Below, piece after piece: positions 61,239-64,000 of a DNA stretch of 64,000 bases. Below the pieces are notes generated by a model. It saw only the letters and a list, made by a program, of their open reading frames with translations, had not been told where the DNA came from and made no database searches. The position numbers were made by a program, and so were the translations under genes. Position 1 is the first letter of the stretch. Each line of letters begins with the position of its first letter. The stretch comes from Corynebacterium atrinae (lineage in GTDB: Bacteria > Actinomycetota > Actinomycetes > Mycobacteriales > Mycobacteriaceae): NCBI RefSeq assembly GCF_030408455.1, contig NZ_CP046977.1, forward strand, positions 2,046,001 to 2,110,000, written 5' to 3'.

Positions 61239-62843
61239 ATGGCAGACAACACCCCCCGCTCCGCCGCCGTGATCGGAGCCGGCGTCGCCGGATTGGCCAC
61301 CGCCGCGCTCCTGGCCAAGCAGGGTATGAAGGTCACGGTCGTGGAGCGCACGGACAACGTCGGCGGCCGCGCCGGCGACTTGACGCTGGACGGGCACCCC
61401 GGTTTCCGCTGGGACACGGGCCCGTCCTGGTACCTCATGCCCGACGCCTTCGACCACTTCTTCCGGCTGCTGGGCACCACCACGGAGGAGGAGATCGACC
61501 TGGTCGACCTCGCTCCGGCCTACCGGGTGTTCCCCGAGGGGGAGGCCCCGGTGGACGTGCCCAGCGGCGTGGAGGCGGCCGTCGAATTGTTCGAGTCGAT
61601 CGAACCCGGCGCGGGGCAGAAGCTGCGCGATTACCTCGACAGCGCCGGTGACACCTACCGGATCGCCATCGAGCGTTTCCTCTACACCACCTTCTCCGCG
61701 ACGGGCCCGCTGCTGCACCGCGACGTGCGCCAGCGCCTGGGCAAGCTGGCCAGGCTGCTGACCCAGCCCCTGGATTCCTTCGTCAACGCCCGTTTCCGCG
61801 ACCACCGGCTGCGCCAGGTGCTCACCTACCCGGCGGTGTTCCTGTCCTCGCGGCCGGAGACCACGCCCTCCATGTACCACCTGATGAGCCACACCGACCT
61901 GGTGCAGGGCGTGCGATACCCGGTCGGCGGCTTCACCTCCGTCATCCAGGCGATCCACCGTCAGGCGGTCAAGCACGGCGCGGTCGTTGAGCTGGACACC
62001 GAGGTCACCGCAATCACCACGCGGAAAGAAGGCCGCAAGGATGTGGCGAGTGGTGTGCGCGTCCGCCGCGCCGACGGCCGGGTCGAGGAGATCGGCGCCG
62101 ACATCGTCGTCTCCGGCGCGGATCTCCACCACACCGAGACCCGTCTCCTGCCGCCGAAGTTGCGCACCTACCCGGAGAAGTACTTCGCCTCCCGCGATCC
62201 GGGGCTGGGAACCGTGCTGGTCATGGCGGGTGTGAAGGGCAGACTCCCGCAGCTGACCCACCACAACCTGCTGTTCAGCCGCGACTGGTCGGAGGACTTC
62301 GAGGCCGTTTTCGACGGGCCGGTGGCCAACCGCCCGCTGGACGCGTCCCGTTCCATCTACGTCTCCATGCCCTCGGCGTCCGACCCGGACGTGGCGCCCG
62401 AGGACCACGAGAACCTCTTCATCCTCGTGCCCGTCCCCGCGGCCGAGGAGATCGGGCACGGCGACGCCTACCGCGGGCAGGCCTCCGATCGGGTGCAGGC
62501 CATCGCCGACGCCGCCGTCGACCAGATCGCCGAGTGGGCGGGCATCCCGGACCTGGCCGAACGCATCGTCGTGCGCCGGACTCTGGGTCCGGCCGACTTC
62601 GCCGAGCGTTTCCACGCCTGGCGGGGCGGTTCCATCGGCCCCGGCCACTCGCTGCGCCAGTCGGCGTTCCTGCGCGGCCGCAACGTCTCCGGGAAGGTCG
62701 ACGGCCTGTACTACGCGGGCGCCACCACCGTGCCCGGTGTGGGCGTGCCCATGTGCCTGATCTCCGCCGAGAACGTGGTCAAGCGTCTGCACGGCGACAC
62801 CAGCCCGGGCCCGCTCCCGGAGTCGGGGGGCGCCCGTGCCTGA
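61239..62843 (+). CDS. crtI: Phytoene desaturase (lycopene-forming)
   Basis: Converts phytoene to lycopene by successive FAD-dependent desaturations at the membrane. It is 534 aa. The dinucleotide-binding motif is VIGAGVAGLATAALLAKQGM (about 8-27), followed by ERTDNVGGRAG. The C-terminal family motif is YYAGATTVPGVGVPMCLISAE, part of the CrtI signature. The end overlaps crtYe by eight bases. Confidence 0.95.
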   Translation: MADNTPRSAAVIGAGVAGLATAALLAKQGMKVTVVERTDNVGGRAGDLTLDGHPGFRWDTGPSWYLMPDAFDHFFRLLGTTTEEEIDLVDLAPAYRVFPEGEAPVDVPSGVEAAVELFESIEPGAGQKLRDYLDSAGDTYRIAIERFLYTTFSATGPLLHRDVRQRLGKLARLLTQPLDSFVNARFRDHRLRQVLTYPAVFLSSRPETTPSMYHLMSHTDLVQGVRYPVGGFTSVIQAIHRQAVKHGAVVELDTEVTAITTRKEGRKDVASGVRVRRADGRVEEIGADIVVSGADLHHTETRLLPPKLRTYPEKYFASRDPGLGTVLVMAGVKGRLPQLTHHNLLFSRDWSEDFEAVFDGPVANRPLDASRSIYVSMPSASDPDVAPEDHENLFILVPVPAAEEIGHGDAYRGQASDRVQAIADAAVDQIAEWAGIPDLAERIVVRRTLGPADFAERFHAWRGGSIGPGHSLRQSAFLRGRNVSGKVDGLYYAGATTVPGVGVPMCLISAENVVKRLHGDTSPGPLPESGGARA

Positions 62844-63180
62844 GTTCTTTGAGCCCTTCACCTATCTGACGATCCTCCTGGCCGTCCTGGTCTGTATGGC
62901 GTTGTGCGACTGGCGCTGGAAACTGGCCTTCTTCCTCGACGCCCGCCGCGCCGCCGTGCTCAGCGCGGCCGTCGTCGCGGCGTTCCTCGTCTGGGACGCC
63001 CTCGGCATCGCCACCGGATCCTTCTTCCGCGGCGGTTCCTCCTACATGACCGGGGTGGTCCTCGCCCCGGAGATGCCGGTGGAGGAGCCGATCTTCCTGT
63101 TCTTCCTCACCTACCTGACCATCAACCTCACGACCGGGGCGCGTCTGCTTCTCGACGCCCGCGGAAGGCGGTCCGCATGA
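62836..63180 (+). CDS. crtYe: C50 carotenoid epsilon-cyclase subunit CrtYe
   Basis: A 114-aa integral membrane protein with three helices, one half of the heterodimeric lycopene-cyclase-domain enzyme that cyclises flavuxanthin-type C50 carotenoids. The conserved motif is MPVEEPIFLFFLTYL (PxEEPxF) at about residues 78-92. The start is GTG 62836 inside the crtI end, and the stop overlaps crtYf (ATGA). Confidence 0.92.
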   Translation: MPEFFEPFTYLTILLAVLVCMALCDWRWKLAFFLDARRAAVLSAAVVAAFLVWDALGIATGSFFRGGSSYMTGVVLAPEMPVEEPIFLFFLTYLTINLTTGARLLLDARGRRSA

Positions 63181-63473
63181 CCTACCTGCTCATCAGCCTG
63201 CCGTTCCTCATTCTCGCCGCGGTGCTGTGGGTCATCCGGCGCGGTTCCGCGCCCCGCCAGGTGGCGGTGACCGCGATCGTCGCCGCCGTGCTCCTGGTGC
63301 TCACCGCCGTCTTCGACAACCTCATGATCTGGGCGGAACTCGTCGGCTACGGCGACGCGCAGCGCCTCGGACTGCAGGTCGGCCTCGTGCCCGTCGAGGA
63401 CTTCTTCTACCCGCTGTTCGTCGCACTGATCGTCCCCGCCTTCTGGCCGGGGAGAAAGAAGCAGCATCCATGA
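63177..63473 (+). CDS. crtYf: C50 carotenoid epsilon-cyclase subunit CrtYf
   Basis: The second cyclase subunit, 98 aa with three helices. Conserved pieces are VFDNLMIWAELVGY and the VPVEDFFYPLF (PxEDFFY) motif at about 75-85. It overlaps both neighbours by four bases, which fits the equal amounts needed for a heterodimer. Confidence 0.92.
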   Translation: MTYLLISLPFLILAAVLWVIRRGSAPRQVAVTAIVAAVLLVLTAVFDNLMIWAELVGYGDAQRLGLQVGLVPVEDFFYPLFVALIVPAFWPGRKKQHP

Positions 63474-64000
63474 CAACCATCCTCGGGGTGCTCTCCGCTT
63501 CCCGGCCCATCAGCTGGGTCAACACCGCCTTCCCCTTCGGCCTGGCCTACCTGCTGGCCGGCGGGGGACTGGACTGGCTGTTCTGGGTTGGCGTGCTCTT
63601 CTTCCTCATCCCCTACAACATTGCCATGTACGGGATCAACGACGTCTTCGACCACGAATCTGACATCCGCAACCCCCGCAAGGGCGGCGTCGAGGGTGCC
63701 GTCCTGCCGAAGTCGATGCACGCACCCCTGCTGTGGGCCTCGGCGCTGACGACCGTCCCCTTCCTGATCGCGCTGTACGCGGCCGGGACCTGGACCTCGG
63801 CGCTGTGGCTGACCGTCGCCATGGCGGCGGTGATCGCCTACTCCGCGCCTCCCATGCGGTTCAAGGAACGCCCCGTCCTGGATTCGGTGACCTCCTCGGC
63901 GCACTTCGTCACCCCGGCGATCGTCGGCGCCACCATCACCGGCGGCGAGGCGGGCACCCACTTCTGGTTCGCGGCCGGCGCCTTCTTCCTGTGGGGGATG
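63470..64000 (+). CDS. crtEb: Lycopene elongase CrtEb (UbiA prenyltransferase), cut by the window end
   Basis: Adds two C5 units to lycopene to give the C50 acyclic carotenoid. About 177 codons are present; the family has about 290. The prenyl-diphosphate motif is NDVFDHESD (NDxxD) at about residue 54, followed by IRNPRKGG. Several helices are visible, including LWLTVAMAAVIAYSAPPMRFKERP. It overlaps crtYf by four bases. The frame is open to the edge. Confidence 0.92.
   Translation, partial: MTTILGVLSASRPISWVNTAFPFGLAYLLAGGGLDWLFWVGVLFFLIPYNIAMYGINDVFDHESDIRNPRKGGVEGAVLPKSMHAPLLWASALTTVPFLIALYAAGTWTSALWLTVAMAAVIAYSAPPMRFKERPVLDSVTSSAHFVTPAIVGATITGGEAGTHFWFAAGAFFLWGM

Overview
The window looks like chromosome from a Corynebacterium (Mycobacteriales). 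The evidence is a giant type I fatty acid synthase (fas, 3016 aa), acpS, mycolate reductase cmrA next to orn, an LdtMt2-like L,D-transpeptidase, and a C50 carotenoid operon (crtE-B-I-Ye-Yf-Eb) of the decaprenoxanthin type. The gene order ssb/ettA/thioesterase, cmrA-orn, ldt, DUF3618-bcp-fasR and acpS-fas follows corynebacterial and mycobacterial synteny.

Positions 1-44007 are mostly core chromosome. In order they hold chrA; a coupled minus-strand group of ssb, ettA, a thioesterase and an Rv2474c-like gene; a CopD-CtaG fusion; tRNA-Arg with an integration scar; a VOC protein and a YuiF-type transporter; cmrA-orn; tRNA-His; small enzymes; an L,D-transpeptidase; tRNA-Lys; glutaminase, nicotinamidase and bcp; fasR with a small membrane protein/winged-helix pair; acpS; a sugar ABC transporter (binding protein, two permeases, DUF624, divergent ATPase); a decayed graveyard at 28.5-30 kb; fas; a frameshifted Gfo/Idh oxidoreductase; and a beta-glucoside PTS operon (bglF-bglA-bglG') with an intact antiterminator target.

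At 44008 the bglG antiterminator gene is cut by an IS6-family element. Its transposase is frameshifted and also split by a 2.7-kb IS481-family element. That IS481 element has perfect 23-bp terminal repeats and a 6-bp target duplication, and it carries a TetR regulator and an alpha/beta hydrolase as passengers. On the far side of the IS6 element (47557 onward) lies a truncated type IV coupling protein, not the rest of bglG, and there is no IS6 target duplication. This points to IS-mediated deletion or plasmid fusion. A conjugation module follows: small coupled genes, a MobF relaxase, an oriT candidate and an HNH protein.

From 54.2 kb to the edge there is a GC-rich light/pigment region: photolyase, an NAD-binding DUF2867 protein, a secreted lipocalin, a family 2 glycosyltransferase and the C50 carotenoid operon. 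Two near-identical palindromes sit between the divergent lipocalin and carotenoid transcripts, which suggests one shared regulator. An 11-bp word (CGTCGATAAGC) occurs eleven times in the first 44 kb and was not found after the IS6 junction, which also separates core from acquired DNA.

All calls were made by reading the sequence. Family assignments rest on recognised motifs and remembered synteny, not on database searches.
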